Assembly (NCBI GenBank): GCA_017399945.1
Contig: JAFQAQ010000024.1
Span: forward strand, 20,942 to 84,941
Source: Clostridia bacterium
GTDB taxonomy: Bacteria; Bacillota; Clostridia; Christensenellales; Borkfalkiaceae
Reading direction: 5' to 3'
Length of the DNA: 64,000 bases
Below, piece after piece: positions 52,282-61,419 of this stretch. The notes under the pieces were generated by a model. That model was not told the origin of the DNA and did not search any database. It was given only the letters and a program-made list of their open reading frames with translations. Every line of letters begins with the position of its first letter. Position 1 is the stretch's first letter. The translations under genes and the position numbers were made by a program.

Positions 52282-53596
52282 ATCTATCGCCCCTTTCTTC
52301 AAAACTACTAAAACTATCAAAGCTTGCACACGCAGGACTAAGCAAAACGGCATCTCCTTCGTTAGCAAACGTTTTGGCTATAATAACAGCGTTATTAAAT
52401 TCCGGTGTAACTGTAACGTCTGCATAGTCACACCTACCAGCACAATCTAACATATTAAATCGACTTTTACCCGTTATAACCACGTGCTTTATTAAACTAT
52501 CCTTGATTTTGTTAAACAAATTTTCGTAAGTTTCTCCTTTTTCACTCCCACCCAAAATCAACACGGTTGGCTTATTTATACATTCTAACGCAGATAAAGT
52601 TGAAGCGACGTTCGTTGCTTTTGAATCGTCATAATAATCAACACCCTCTTTGTTACAGATTAGTTGCATTCTGTGTTTAACGCCTTTAAACTCCTTAACT
52701 CCTTTTACAATGCTTTCTTTATCCAGCCCTAAAACCAGACAAGCACCTAAACAAAAAATAGCGTTATACAAGTTATGTATTCCCCTAACGGCTAAATCTT
52801 CGACAGCACAAATATACAAGTCATTATAAAATACTTTTCCCTCTTCAACGTATATACCGTCCACCTTTTCTTTCAAAGAAACCCAAACGATTTTAGCCTT
52901 GCAACTACTTGCGAATTGTCTTACGGTTAAATCGTCGTAATTCAAAAGACAATACTCACTTTCAGTTTGAAACGCATAAATTTTCTTTTTTAGAAATTCA
53001 TAGTTCTCCATACTGTAATGCCTTTCCAAATGGTCGGGCGCTAAATTAAGAACGCAAGAAACGTGCGGACAAAAATTATTTACACTTTCCAACTGAAAAC
53101 TAGATACTTCGGTAACACATATAGTATTTTCATTAATTTGATCTAGACAAGAAGTAACGGGTGTTCCAACGTTTCCGACAAGTACGTGTTCTAGTTTGCA
53201 CTCAGTCAGGACGTCGTTTATCATTGAGCAAGTTGTAGTTTTTCCGTTAGTACCCGTAACGGCAATTATGATTGGCATTTTTTGTAAAAATCCAAATTCC
53301 AACTCACCAATAATTCTTATACCAGCGTTTTTTGCTTTAATTGATATTTCATGATTTATGGGAATTCCTGGACTTATCACGACAACGTCAACCTTTTCTA
53401 ACGCTTGTTCAGGGGATAAATTCGAAACGTTAATAGCGCCAAGTCCTACTAATTCGTCTATTACGTTTGATATTTTTTCGCTTTGTTTTTGCTCGAATAT
53501 CTTACAATTTCCACCTTTTGCCAAAATTGTTTTAGCAACAGCATATCCACTTTTCGACACGCCAAGAACTAAAAACCTTTGATTTTTTACGTACAT
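52259..53596 (-). CDS. murD: UDP-N-acetylmuramoylalanine--D-glutamate ligase
   Basis: 445 residues. Rossmann start RFLVLGVSKSGYAVAK, ATP P-loop AVTGTNGKTTTCSMI, ligase residues LNLAPDHLERH, DDSKATNVAS and SPACASFDSF. The first ATG of the open frame is 30 codons upstream (53686) but the ATG at 53596 has GAGGTGG just before it and is the true start, since the upstream frame runs inside mraY. Confidence 0.95.
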   Translation of the reverse strand: MYVKNQRFLVLGVSKSGYAVAKTILAKGGNCKIFEQKQSEKISNVIDELVGLGAINVSNLSPEQALEKVDVVVISPGIPINHEISIKAKNAGIRIIGELEFGFLQKMPIIIAVTGTNGKTTTCSMINDVLTECKLEHVLVGNVGTPVTSCLDQINENTICVTEVSSFQLESVNNFCPHVSCVLNLAPDHLERHYSMENYEFLKKKIYAFQTESEYCLLNYDDLTVRQFASSCKAKIVWVSLKEKVDGIYVEEGKVFYNDLYICAVEDLAVRGIHNLYNAIFCLGACLVLGLDKESIVKGVKEFKGVKHRMQLICNKEGVDYYDDSKATNVASTLSALECINKPTVLILGGSEKGETYENLFNKIKDSLIKHVVITGKSRFNMLDCAGRCDYADVTVTPEFNNAVIIAKTFANEGDAVLLSPACASFDSFSSFEERGDRFAELVNG

Positions 53597-53604
53597 AATC
53601 CACC

Positions 53605-54585
53605 TCACAAATAACATATGACAAGCAAAACACCTATTATGCCTGTTACTAACGCGTACACGTAGGAAACTTGCGTTTCCGACCACCCCTTCATTTGCAA
53701 ATGATGGTGCAAAGGCGCCATCAAAAACACTCTTTTTTTAGTTTTCTTATATACCAAAACCTGAATTATAACCGAAACTGCCGAACAAACGAACGTTACG
53801 CCTAAAATAGGTATAATCAAGGTATTTCCTGTAAAAATACTAATACACCCTAAGAATCCTCCAAGCGATAACGAGCCCGTATCACCCATAAACACCCTCG
53901 CCTTGCTAACGTTAAATATTAAAAAAGCTAATAATCCACCAATCATACAAAAACTTAAACCAACGAGACTTTTATAATTGTTCATAATAAACACTCCCCC
54001 GTCTTTTAGATTTTGAACGTAAATTAGTGCCAAGAGCATTGCTAAATAAACAAGACTTGTCCCACCGGCAAGCGAATCCAACCCGTCCGTTAAATTAACG
54101 CTATTGGTTATAGCAATAAATACTACGAAAACTATTGGAATAACAAAGTAGTTTAGATTGATCTTTTTTTGTAAGAACGGAAGATAAACATTGGTTATTC
54201 CATTAAAGTAACAAAACAAACCGGCAATTAAGGCAATTGCCGACTGAAACCCTATTTTTTGATATGGTTTTAACCCCTGATTATCATGAGAACGAATTTT
54301 TATATAATCGTCTATAAAACCAACCAACATAAACGCTAGTCCTATACACACAGAAACCAACGATAATCTATCGTTAAAACCATATAAGACAAGAAAACAC
54401 AAACAAGACGGCGCAATAAAAAACAGTCCGCCCATAGTTGGCGTTCCGTTTTTACCTTTGTGTGTTTGTACGTATTTTAATATCGTTTGTCCAATCTTTT
54501 TTCTCTTAGCAATTTTTATAAAAATTATTCCACACGTAAATGATATAACTAGACAAAGGATAAGATTAATTAGATATGCCTTCAC
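53605..54585 (-). CDS. mraY: phospho-N-acetylmuramoyl-pentapeptide transferase
   Basis: Makes lipid I from UDP-MurNAc-pentapeptide and undecaprenyl phosphate. 326 residues, about ten membrane segments, motif GTPTMGGLFF, SVNLTDGLDSLAGG, MGDTGSLSLGGF and the MAPLHHHLQMKGWSE motif with catalytic Asp/His. Overlap of 4 bp with murE. Confidence 0.97.
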   Translation of the reverse strand: MKAYLINLILCLVISFTCGIIFIKIAKRKKIGQTILKYVQTHKGKNGTPTMGGLFFIAPSCLCFLVLYGFNDRLSLVSVCIGLAFMLVGFIDDYIKIRSHDNQGLKPYQKIGFQSAIALIAGLFCYFNGITNVYLPFLQKKINLNYFVIPIVFVVFIAITNSVNLTDGLDSLAGGTSLVYLAMLLALIYVQNLKDGGVFIMNNYKSLVGLSFCMIGGLLAFLIFNVSKARVFMGDTGSLSLGGFLGCISIFTGNTLIIPILGVTFVCSAVSVIIQVLVYKKTKKRVFLMAPLHHHLQMKGWSETQVSYVYALVTGIIGVLLVICYL

Positions 54586-56024
54586 TTTAATTCTCTTAAA
54601 AAAGTTTTTACAGTATCTTTATCATTATAAGGTTTTTTTATACCAAAAACTTCTTGATATCTCTCACTGCCTTTACCCGCAATTATTACCACGTCCTTTG
54701 GCTTTGCAAAGTTTATCGAATACTCTATTGCGCTTATTCTGTCTTGAATAATCACGTATTCTCTCGTTTTACTTTTCACACCCTTTTCTATTTCCCAAAT
54801 AATATCCATTGGGTCTTCAAATCTAGGATTATCGGTAGTAATTATGGTAAAATCAGCAATTTCGCCACTAATTTCACCCATTATCTTTCTTTTATATTCG
54901 TCGCGATTTCCACCACAACCGAAAACGCAAATAAGCTTTCCTTTACACACCTTTTTAAGTGCGTTTAGACTGCTTTTTAATCCGTCAGGAGTATGCGCAT
55001 AATCAATAAATACGCTAAAATTTCTATCGTAAACACACTCTAATCTTCCATCTATTCCGTTAACTAACTCTAACTGCTCAACAACCTTATCAACGGGCGC
55101 GCCTAATAATGAACACGCACCAACGGCAGCCATTGAGTTATAAACGTTAAACAACCCATTTAGTTTTATTTTTGCATTATAAACGTAATCAAAAACGTTT
55201 AACACAAACTCCGTGCAATCTGCTTTTTGTTTTACGTTAAGTGAAAATACGTCGGCAGGATTTTCGATTCCATACGACAAAGCACCGTCTATTTCATTAA
55301 TTAATTCCAAGCCTATCGAATCGTCCGAATTGATAAGTGCGTACTGCACGTGATTTTTTAAAAACAAACTCTTTTTAACGCTTTTATAATTATCTAAATT
55401 TTCAAAAAAATCTAAATGATCATGCGTTAGATTTGTAAAGATTGCCACCTTAAATTTAAGTCCTTCAAGCTTATCATAAAAAATAGCGTGCGCCGAAGCT
55501 TCCATAGCAACTGCTTGCACTCCACACTTAACCATATCGTCTAATATTTTATACAAGACTAACGGATCAGGCGTAGTTAAAGTAGGTTCTAAATATTTAT
55601 TTTCATAAAACGTTCCTAGCGTTCCAATAACTCCACACTTTATTCCACAACCGTTCAAGATTTTTCCAATTAAATGAGACGTTGTAGTTTTTCCATTCGT
55701 GCCAGTTACTGCTATTATTTTTAATTTTTTATCTGGATTGCCGTGCAAATTGCTTGCAATTATACTCATTGCTCGCCTAGTGTTATCAACAACTATCTGC
55801 GTAATTCCAACATCAAGTTTACGTTCAACAACAAGTGCAACCGCACCATATTTTTCCACCTGTCTTGCCAAGGCGTGACTATCGGTATTTTCACCGTTTA
55901 TGCATATAAATAAAGTACCAACACCAACCGTTTTGCTGTCAGACGTAACGTCCTTTATTTCGACACTGTCATCGCCAATAATTTTTACCCCTTCAATTCC
56001 GGTTAATAGATTTTTTAAGGTCAT
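54582..56024 (-). CDS. murE: UDP-MurNAc-tripeptide synthetase
   Basis: 480 residues. P-loop AVTGTNGKTTTSHLIG, substrate box EASAHAI, FTNLTHDHLDFF, VDYAHTPDGLKSSL-like stretch (DYAHTPDGL) and the C-terminal TTDNPRFEDP, where the DNPR motif indicates meso-diaminopimelate as the third amino acid. The start is the ATG at 56024 after AAAGGAG; a TTG six codons upstream overlaps the ribosome site. murF is not next to it. Confidence 0.96.
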   Translation of the reverse strand: MTLKNLLTGIEGVKIIGDDSVEIKDVTSDSKTVGVGTLFICINGENTDSHALARQVEKYGAVALVVERKLDVGITQIVVDNTRRAMSIIASNLHGNPDKKLKIIAVTGTNGKTTTSHLIGKILNGCGIKCGVIGTLGTFYENKYLEPTLTTPDPLVLYKILDDMVKCGVQAVAMEASAHAIFYDKLEGLKFKVAIFTNLTHDHLDFFENLDNYKSVKKSLFLKNHVQYALINSDDSIGLELINEIDGALSYGIENPADVFSLNVKQKADCTEFVLNVFDYVYNAKIKLNGLFNVYNSMAAVGACSLLGAPVDKVVEQLELVNGIDGRLECVYDRNFSVFIDYAHTPDGLKSSLNALKKVCKGKLICVFGCGGNRDEYKRKIMGEISGEIADFTIITTDNPRFEDPMDIIWEIEKGVKSKTREYVIIQDRISAIEYSINFAKPKDVVIIAGKGSERYQEVFGIKKPYNDKDTVKTFLRELK

Positions 56025-56035
56025 AAACGTCTCCT

Positions 56036-57769
56036 TTAACAAGTCGGTTTTAATTTTTTTAATGAAATTATTCCTTCAAAAACTTCTTTTGCATAAGGAG
56101 CAGCAACAGTACTCCCATAATACTGCCCAACAGGTTCGTCAATAATTACTAATGCTAAATACCTTGGATTTTGCGATGGAAAGTAACCAACAAAAGAAGA
56201 AACGTATTTACCTTGCGCAATTACGCCGTTTTGGTATTTTTGCGCAGTTCCCGTTTTACCAGCAACCGAATATCCTTCGATATAAGCTTGACTTCCCGAC
56301 CCTTCGGACACGACCTTTTCAAGTAATTGATTTACTATTTCAGATGCCTTACTACTTATCACACGATTTTTAATAGTTGGTTTATTCTTTTGTGCAATAA
56401 TACCGTTGTTATCGTAAATTTCACTTACTAAATAAGGCGTATAATACAATCCACCGTTAATTGCGGCAGCGGTGGCACACGCCAACTGCAAGCCTGTTAC
56501 GGCAATCGTTTGCCCAAATGCAATTCTTGCTAAATCAACGTCTAAAACGGACGATTCGGGCAATACCATACCTTGCGCTTCTCCACTAAAATCAACACCA
56601 GTCACCCTACCGTAATTAAAAGCATTTATGTATTCATACATGGTTTTTTTACCAAGAGAATTTGCAATATCCACAAAAATTGGGTTACAACTATTGTTTA
56701 ACGCGCCTTGTAAATCTAAATTTGCATGTTTTCCATTTTCGTGTGTGCTCCAACATTTTACCTTTTGCCCTCCTATGTATCTATATCTAGAAGAAGAATA
56801 TCTATGATTTAACGGATAGGCTTTATTGTTCCCTTTTAAATATTCCTCCACGTTAGCAGCCGTCGTTAAAACCTTAAAGGTCGAGCCCGGTTCGTAAACG
56901 TCGCTAACTAAATTATTTCTACTTAACGAATAAAGCAAAGACAAGTCGTCCCTTGGCACGTTATTAAGATCGTAAGAAGGTTTTATGCATAAGGCTCTAA
57001 TTGCCCCACAAGAAGGATCTATTACAAGCATTTGTGCTGATTTTGGCTGATGAATTTGCATTGCTTGATTCATTGCCGATTCACATAGTGCTTGTATGTC
57101 GTAATCGATTGTAAGTTTCAAGTTAAGCCCGTCGGTAGCCGGAATATAACTTGCCTTTGAGCCGTCTATTTCCACCCCTACGATATCGGTTTCATAAAGG
57201 ATTTCGCCGTCAATTCCCGACAAATATTTATCGTAGTATTGTTCTAATCCAGACTGACCTTTTCCATCAACAGAGGTAAAACCCATCACAGCCGACAAAA
57301 AATCAGCGTATGGATAAACCCTAGAATTATCCCTAGAATAATAAACACCCGAAAATCTTTGTTTGATTATTTTGTCAATTTGATCTTTATTTACTTGTTT
57401 TTTTACCGTTACTTCGCTTGAATGAGTTTTCGTTAACCTATCAAAAACAGCGTTGTATTCTAAACCTAAAATACCTGACAAACTATCAGCAACCTTTTCA
57501 ACGTTTGAAACGGCTTTCTTTCTAACAAAAACCGAATAGGTATCCGAATTATCGGCAAGAATCACACCGTTACAGTCTACTATTTTGCCACGCTCTGCAA
57601 TTATCGGTATTTCCCTTGTCCACTGATCTAACGCTTTTGATTGAAGTTGTTTGCCCCATATTACTTGGACGTAAAACAATCGGCATAAAACGAACAAAAA
57701 TAAAAAGGTTACTGCAAATAATATTGCAAATAACCTCTTTCGTAGTCTTGTTATAGAATATTCTTTTAT
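56036..57769 (-). CDS. septal/sporulation penicillin-binding protein (SpoVD/FtsI type), probable AUA start
   Basis: 577 residues. N-terminal membrane segment (about residues 14-33), dimerisation domain, transpeptidase with SxxK in EPGSTFKVLT, SxN in SCNPI and KTGTAQ. Length and layout fit FtsI/SpoVD without a C-terminal PASTA domain. The frame has no ATG/GTG/TTG between an in-frame stop and the internal TTG at 57697, yet the coding sequence continues upstream through the membrane helix (RLRKRLFAILFAVTFLFL). GAGGTG with a 5-base gap precedes an ATA at 57769, so AUA is the likely start. Confidence 0.82.
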   Translation of the reverse strand: MKEYSITRLRKRLFAILFAVTFLFLFVLCRLFYVQVIWGKQLQSKALDQWTREIPIIAERGKIVDCNGVILADNSDTYSVFVRKKAVSNVEKVADSLSGILGLEYNAVFDRLTKTHSSEVTVKKQVNKDQIDKIIKQRFSGVYYSRDNSRVYPYADFLSAVMGFTSVDGKGQSGLEQYYDKYLSGIDGEILYETDIVGVEIDGSKASYIPATDGLNLKLTIDYDIQALCESAMNQAMQIHQPKSAQMLVIDPSCGAIRALCIKPSYDLNNVPRDDLSLLYSLSRNNLVSDVYEPGSTFKVLTTAANVEEYLKGNNKAYPLNHRYSSSRYRYIGGQKVKCWSTHENGKHANLDLQGALNNSCNPIFVDIANSLGKKTMYEYINAFNYGRVTGVDFSGEAQGMVLPESSVLDVDLARIAFGQTIAVTGLQLACATAAAINGGLYYTPYLVSEIYDNNGIIAQKNKPTIKNRVISSKASEIVNQLLEKVVSEGSGSQAYIEGYSVAGKTGTAQKYQNGVIAQGKYVSSFVGYFPSQNPRYLALVIIDEPVGQYYGSTVAAPYAKEVFEGIISLKKLKPTC

Positions 57770-57821
57770 ATTAACACCTCGAACTCTTTTAGTTATTAAT
57801 ATTCACAAAAAAGTCGATATA

Positions 57822-58457
57822 TTACCTTAAAATCATATCCATTTTTTCAGCTTGTTCAATAACGTATTCGTCGGACGATATCGAGTCAATTTGGTCAACC
57901 AACGCGCTATATTCAGCCTTTTTGGAGTTTAAGGTTTGTGCGTTTGCACTGTTTTGTCTTCCCAAAGAAGAAAGCACGCCGGTATTAAGCACTATAAGCG
58001 CCATAATTACAACTACTGCAAGCGAATATAAAACCAAAGCGATTTTACCTTTTCCACTCAACGCAAAGGAAGTAGAAGAAGTTTGTTCTGTCCTCATTTC
58101 TGCACGCATAGTATCAGCGTCAACTTCTCCAAACTGCATAGTGGTAAGAGTAGGACGAATATCGTCTTCTTGTAAAGACGCTTCGCTCTTTACTTCTTGG
58201 ACACTTACTTGTTCAACCTTTTGTTCTTCGACAACGGGTGCAGGCACAACAGCCTTTTCTTCTACTCTATCGTAGTTCAAAAGCTTATCAAGGTTTCTTT
58301 GCATTCTTTCCCTTGCTTGCTCCATACTCTCATCGTTTTTAGTTTCGGTTGAAACCAATTCGTTATAAGAAACGGGTGCCTTTCTTTCAAGAAGGGCTAC
58401 TCCGCCCGAACTTTGTTCGAAATTTGCTCTGTTTTCTAAACGTTTAGTAGTAACCAT
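57822..58457 (-). CDS. ftsL: FtsL-like septum protein with long cytoplasmic domain
   Basis: 211 residues. A long Glu/Gln-rich cytoplasmic domain of about 137 residues, one membrane helix (IALVLYSLAVVVIMALIVL), then a short coiled coil (SALVDQIDSISSDEYVIEQA). Position between rsmH and PBP is that of ftsL. The cytoplasmic part is unusually long for FtsL (usually 30-60 residues) and contains VVPAPVVEEQ repeats. A DivIC-type protein is an alternative. Confidence 0.75.
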   Translation of the reverse strand: MVTTKRLENRANFEQSSGGVALLERKAPVSYNELVSTETKNDESMEQARERMQRNLDKLLNYDRVEEKAVVPAPVVEEQKVEQVSVQEVKSEASLQEDDIRPTLTTMQFGEVDADTMRAEMRTEQTSSTSFALSGKGKIALVLYSLAVVVIMALIVLNTGVLSSLGRQNSANAQTLNSKKAEYSALVDQIDSISSDEYVIEQAEKMDMILR

Positions 58458-58489
58458 AAGTTTCTCTCCTTAAATATAAGAGTAAAAGT

Positions 58490-59428
58490 TTATATCTTTT
58501 CTGCCACGCGCAGTTTAGCACTTTTTGATCTTCCGTTAACGGCTAGTTCGCTTTCAGATGCCGTTATTGGACGTTTTGTTATAATCTCTATCTCCTTCTT
58601 CTTGCCACACGTACATATTGGCAAGCTTTTATCACATATGCAATCAGTTTCTAGTTCCTTAAATGCTCTTTTTACGATTCTATCTTCTAATGAATGAAAG
58701 GAAATTATCGCAATTCTACCGCCTTTTTTAAGCGCTCTAGCCATTTGAATTATTGTATCGTAAAGATTGTTAAGTTCACCATTTACTTCAATTCTAAGAG
58801 CTTGAAAGGTTCTTTTTGACGGGTGACCGTCTTTCTTGAATTTTGCAGGTATGCTCTTTTCTATTATTTGGTTAAGTTGACCAACCGTTTTAATCGGGTT
58901 TATCTTTCTTTCGGCAACGATATTTTTCGCAATACTTGAAGAAAACCTTTCTTCTCCGTATTCTAACAGTATTTTTTTAATCTCGTTTTCCGGATAGGTA
59001 TTAACAATCGTTTGAGCCGAAAATGCATTGGTTTTATCCATTCTCATATCAAGCGCTTCTTCCGCTGATAAATAAGAAAAACCTCTACTTCTATCATCTA
59101 GCTGAAAACTTGAAACTCCTAGGTCCAACAAAATTCCGTCAAAACCGTCAATTCCTAAGTTTTCTTTTACCTTCAATAAGTTTTTGAAGTTGTCTTTAAC
59201 TAACGTAAATCTTCCTTCGTACGGTGCAAGCTTTTGCGAAGCTCTTTCAATGGCATAATCATCTAGGTCGGTTGCTACTAACTTTCCGTTTGGCGAAGAC
59301 AACTCCAATATTTTGCTCGAATGACCGCCACCACCCAACGTTCCGTCGAAATAAACTCCTCCGTCTTTAACGTTAAGCCCTTGCATGCACTCGTCAAGCA
59401 TTACGGAAAAGTGTTTTAATTCAGCCAT
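58490..59428 (-). CDS. rsmH: 16S rRNA (cytosine-1402-N4)-methyltransferase
   Basis: 312 residues. N-terminal HFSVMLDECMQGL, SAM site YFDGTLGGGGHSSKIL, LLDLGVSSFQLDDRSRGFSY and C-terminal PITASESELAVNGRSKSAKL. Second gene of the mra cluster, three bases after mraZ. Complete. Confidence 0.97.
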   Translation of the reverse strand: MAELKHFSVMLDECMQGLNVKDGGVYFDGTLGGGGHSSKILELSSPNGKLVATDLDDYAIERASQKLAPYEGRFTLVKDNFKNLLKVKENLGIDGFDGILLDLGVSSFQLDDRSRGFSYLSAEEALDMRMDKTNAFSAQTIVNTYPENEIKKILLEYGEERFSSSIAKNIVAERKINPIKTVGQLNQIIEKSIPAKFKKDGHPSKRTFQALRIEVNGELNNLYDTIIQMARALKKGGRIAIISFHSLEDRIVKRAFKELETDCICDKSLPICTCGKKKEIEIITKRPITASESELAVNGRSKSAKLRVAEKI

Positions 59429-59431
59429 TTA

Positions 59432-59860
59432 TTATAATGCTCCAAAACTACCCATAGCTTCTGCAAGAACGGAAATATTAACGTCTTTGAAGTATTCGTT
59501 CCAAACTTCTTCGCTCCATATTTCCACGCAGTTAGGTCCTTTTACAACGACAACGTTCTTATCAAGACGAGCGTACTTCCTTAAATTTTCAGGAAGAAGA
59601 ATTCTCCCCTGCTTGTCCTCAACGGCTTCCCATATGTTATACAAAACGAATCTAGCCGCTTTAAGATGCTCTTCCTTATAAGAATTAATCTTGTTAAGGT
59701 TTGCTTTCAAGGTTTTCGTCTGCTCTTCCGAATAAACGTAAAGACAACCACCCGAACCAACCGTAACCGAATAATTCGGTCCTAGTTCCTCGCGCAGTTT
59801 AGCCGGTATTCTCATTCTGTTTTTAGCATCTAGTTGATGCGAATAGTTTTTACCGGTCAA
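59432..59860 (-). CDS. mraZ: transcriptional regulator MraZ
   Basis: 142 residues, two SpoVT/AbrB-type DNA-binding repeats (HQLDAKNRMRIPAKLREELG; VEDKQGRILLPENLRKYA). Ring-shaped regulator of its own operon in other species. Promoter with direct GTGGT motifs lies upstream. First gene of the cluster. Confidence 0.96.
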   Translation of the reverse strand: MTGKNYSHQLDAKNRMRIPAKLREELGPNYSVTVGSGGCLYVYSEEQTKTLKANLNKINSYKEEHLKAARFVLYNIWEAVEDKQGRILLPENLRKYARLDKNVVVVKGPNCVEIWSEEVWNEYFKDVNISVLAEAMGSFGAL

Positions 59861-59892
59861 AACAGACTCCTCCCTTCTAAAATTACAAGCCT

Positions 59893-59921
59893 ATTCTACC
59901 ACACAGTTTAACCACTGTCAA
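59893..59921 (-). promoter_or_regulatory. mra cluster promoter with possible MraZ sites
   Basis: TTGACA (59921-59916), exactly 17 bp, TAGAAT (59898-59893) on the minus strand. The spacer holds two GTGG copies, 13 bp apart, plausible MraZ-binding repeats. Confidence 0.82.
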
Positions 59922-59941
59922 CTACTTTTTTGAAAAAATTT

Positions 59942-60790
59942 TCATTTTTTTAGATTTTTTTGCAAAAAATTGTAGTTGTTTTTGAAGTAAAAAGTATAAA
60001 AATTTTCATTTTCTTTTGCAGATTCCCCTAAAAATAAAACGGTATTTCCCTTGGTTTTTTCTAATGATTTTTTGTTTTGAAAATATTTTGTTATAATTTT
60101 TTTAGTAAAAGTTTCGCCACCAATTATTTTTTGTGGTTGAAAGTGGTTGAAAATTTGATATTTTATAAAATTATAGTGGGTACAGCCCAAAATTATAGTA
60201 TTATAAGGGCAAAGGTGGTGGTCAAAATTGTTTAATTGATTTTTGGTGGTCAAAACGGTACGTTTGGTGGTCAAAGATTGATATCCAAAATTTCTTGTTA
60301 GACTTTTAATATCACAGTCTTTTATGATTTTAGTAAAATCTACCCTTTCTAGATTAAACTTATTATCCTCAATTGTTTTAGCAAGAGTTGGCATCGTCAC
60401 TATATCTAGGTACGGCGTTGGTTTATACCCCTTAGCCGTATTAGGCGTGCATAAAAGCAAATTTTTTTCTTTTTTAACTTCGGCTATATCCACAGGTGGA
60501 AACACACCGAAAAATTTCACGTTAGAAAAGTATTTTTTTAATTCCGGCATAACGCTTACGCTCAAAGTATTGCATGCAAAAACAACGCAAGTTGCCCCGC
60601 GATTTATTAACTCACAAACTACGTTAAAAGTTTTATCCAATAAATCCCTTTTCGTTCTATTGCCGTAAGGCGCGTTTTTATTATCACCGTAATATATAAA
60701 GGTATAATTCGGCAAGGAATTAACCAACTCGTTAAGCAAGTTCAATCCCCCTATTCCACTATCAATAACAGCCACGCAACCATTTTTCAT
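59942..60790 (-). CDS. murI: glutamate racemase
   Basis: Makes D-glutamate for peptidoglycan. 282 residues; IDSGIGGLN, catalytic Cys in VVFACNTLSV and LGCTHYNF are all present. Between the two halves there is an in-frame run SLTTKRTVLTTKNQLNNFDHH encoded by repeats of GGTGGTCAAA (read on the plus strand), which looks like a tandem expansion. No Shine-Dalgarno before the ATG; a TACAAT ends five bases upstream, so it may be leaderless. Upstream neighbour of mraZ. Confidence 0.9.
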   Translation of the reverse strand: MKNGCVAVIDSGIGGLNLLNELVNSLPNYTFIYYGDNKNAPYGNRTKRDLLDKTFNVVCELINRGATCVVFACNTLSVSVMPELKKYFSNVKFFGVFPPVDIAEVKKEKNLLLCTPNTAKGYKPTPYLDIVTMPTLAKTIEDNKFNLERVDFTKIIKDCDIKSLTRNFGYQSLTTKRTVLTTKNQLNNFDHHLCPYNTIILGCTHYNFIKYQIFNHFQPQKIIGGETFTKKIITKYFQNKKSLEKTKGNTVLFLGESAKENENFYTFYFKNNYNFLQKNLKK

Positions 60791-60863
60791 AGTAAATTGT
60801 ATGTTTTACAGGATAAAATAAGTTAAAAAGTCAGTAAAAGATTAAAATCTACTTAAAATGTAG

Positions 60864-60892
60864 TTGCAATTAAATTTTTTTTGTGTTAAAAT
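60864..60892 (+). promoter_or_regulatory. rpsT promoter
   Basis: TTGCAA (60864-60869), 17 bp, TAAAAT (60887-60892). It lies inside the longer open frame that starts at 60864, which is why the true start must be at 60933. Confidence 0.75.
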
Positions 60893-60932
60893 GATTACCG
60901 ATATCAATAAGAAACTAAGGAGTGCATTAGAT

Positions 60933-61346
60933 ATGCCAAACATTAAGTCCGCAAAGAAAAGAGTTTTAGTTAATCAGAAAAAAACCGAACAAAATAAAGC
61001 TATCCGTTCTGAAGTAAAGACCGAAATCAAAAAGGTAGAACTTCTTATTAAGAATAACCAAGCAGTTGAAGCAAAGGCTGCTCTTGCAAGCGCTTTCTCT
61101 GCTATCGATTCTGCTTGCTCTAAAAACATTTATCACGCTAACAACGCATCAAACAAAAAAGCTAAACTTGCTAAAAAAGTTGATGCTGCTCTTAAATTAG
61201 CAGGCGCAACCGAAGAAGTTAAGGTTGAAGCTCCCGTTGTTGAAGAAGTTGCTCCCGTAGTAGAAGAAAAGGCTCCTGCAAAGAAGCCCGCTACCAAGAA
61301 GACTACTACTAAAAAAGCATCTACTAAAACTGCTGATAAAGAATAA
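60933..61346 (+). CDS. rpsT: 30S ribosomal protein S20 with C-terminal extension
   Basis: 137 residues. Residues 1-88 are S20 (MPNIKSAKKRVLVNQKKTEQ in pattern, HANNASNKKAKLAKKV). The remaining ~50 residues are an acidic stretch (VKVEAPVVEEVAPVVEE) followed by a Lys/Thr/Ala-rich tail (KKPATKKTTTKKASTKT), not present in standard S20. AAGGAG lies ten bases before the ATG. Terminator follows. Confidence 0.93.
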   Translation: MPNIKSAKKRVLVNQKKTEQNKAIRSEVKTEIKKVELLIKNNQAVEAKAALASAFSAIDSACSKNIYHANNASNKKAKLAKKVDAALKLAGATEEVKVEAPVVEEVAPVVEEKAPAKKPATKKTTTKKASTKTADKE

Positions 61347-61362
61347 TTTAATATGCAAAAAT

Positions 61363-61389
61363 AAAAGGCTTCTTTTTAGAAGCCTTTTT
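61363..61389 (+). terminator. rpsT terminator
   Basis: AAAAGGCTTCT/AGAAGCCTTTT stem, TTTT loop and U-run. Confidence 0.85.
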
Positions 61390-61419
61390 GTTTTTTAAAT
61401 TTTGTTAATTTTATTTTAA

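Noticed and set aside
52282..52368. Longer N-terminus for FtsW
   Set aside because: This part is read in another frame of the murD 3' end; the TTG at 52281 has a ribosome site.
60864..60932. Longer N-terminus for S20
   Set aside because: It covers the -35 and -10 elements; MPNIKSAKKR is the conserved S20 start and has AAGGAG before it.
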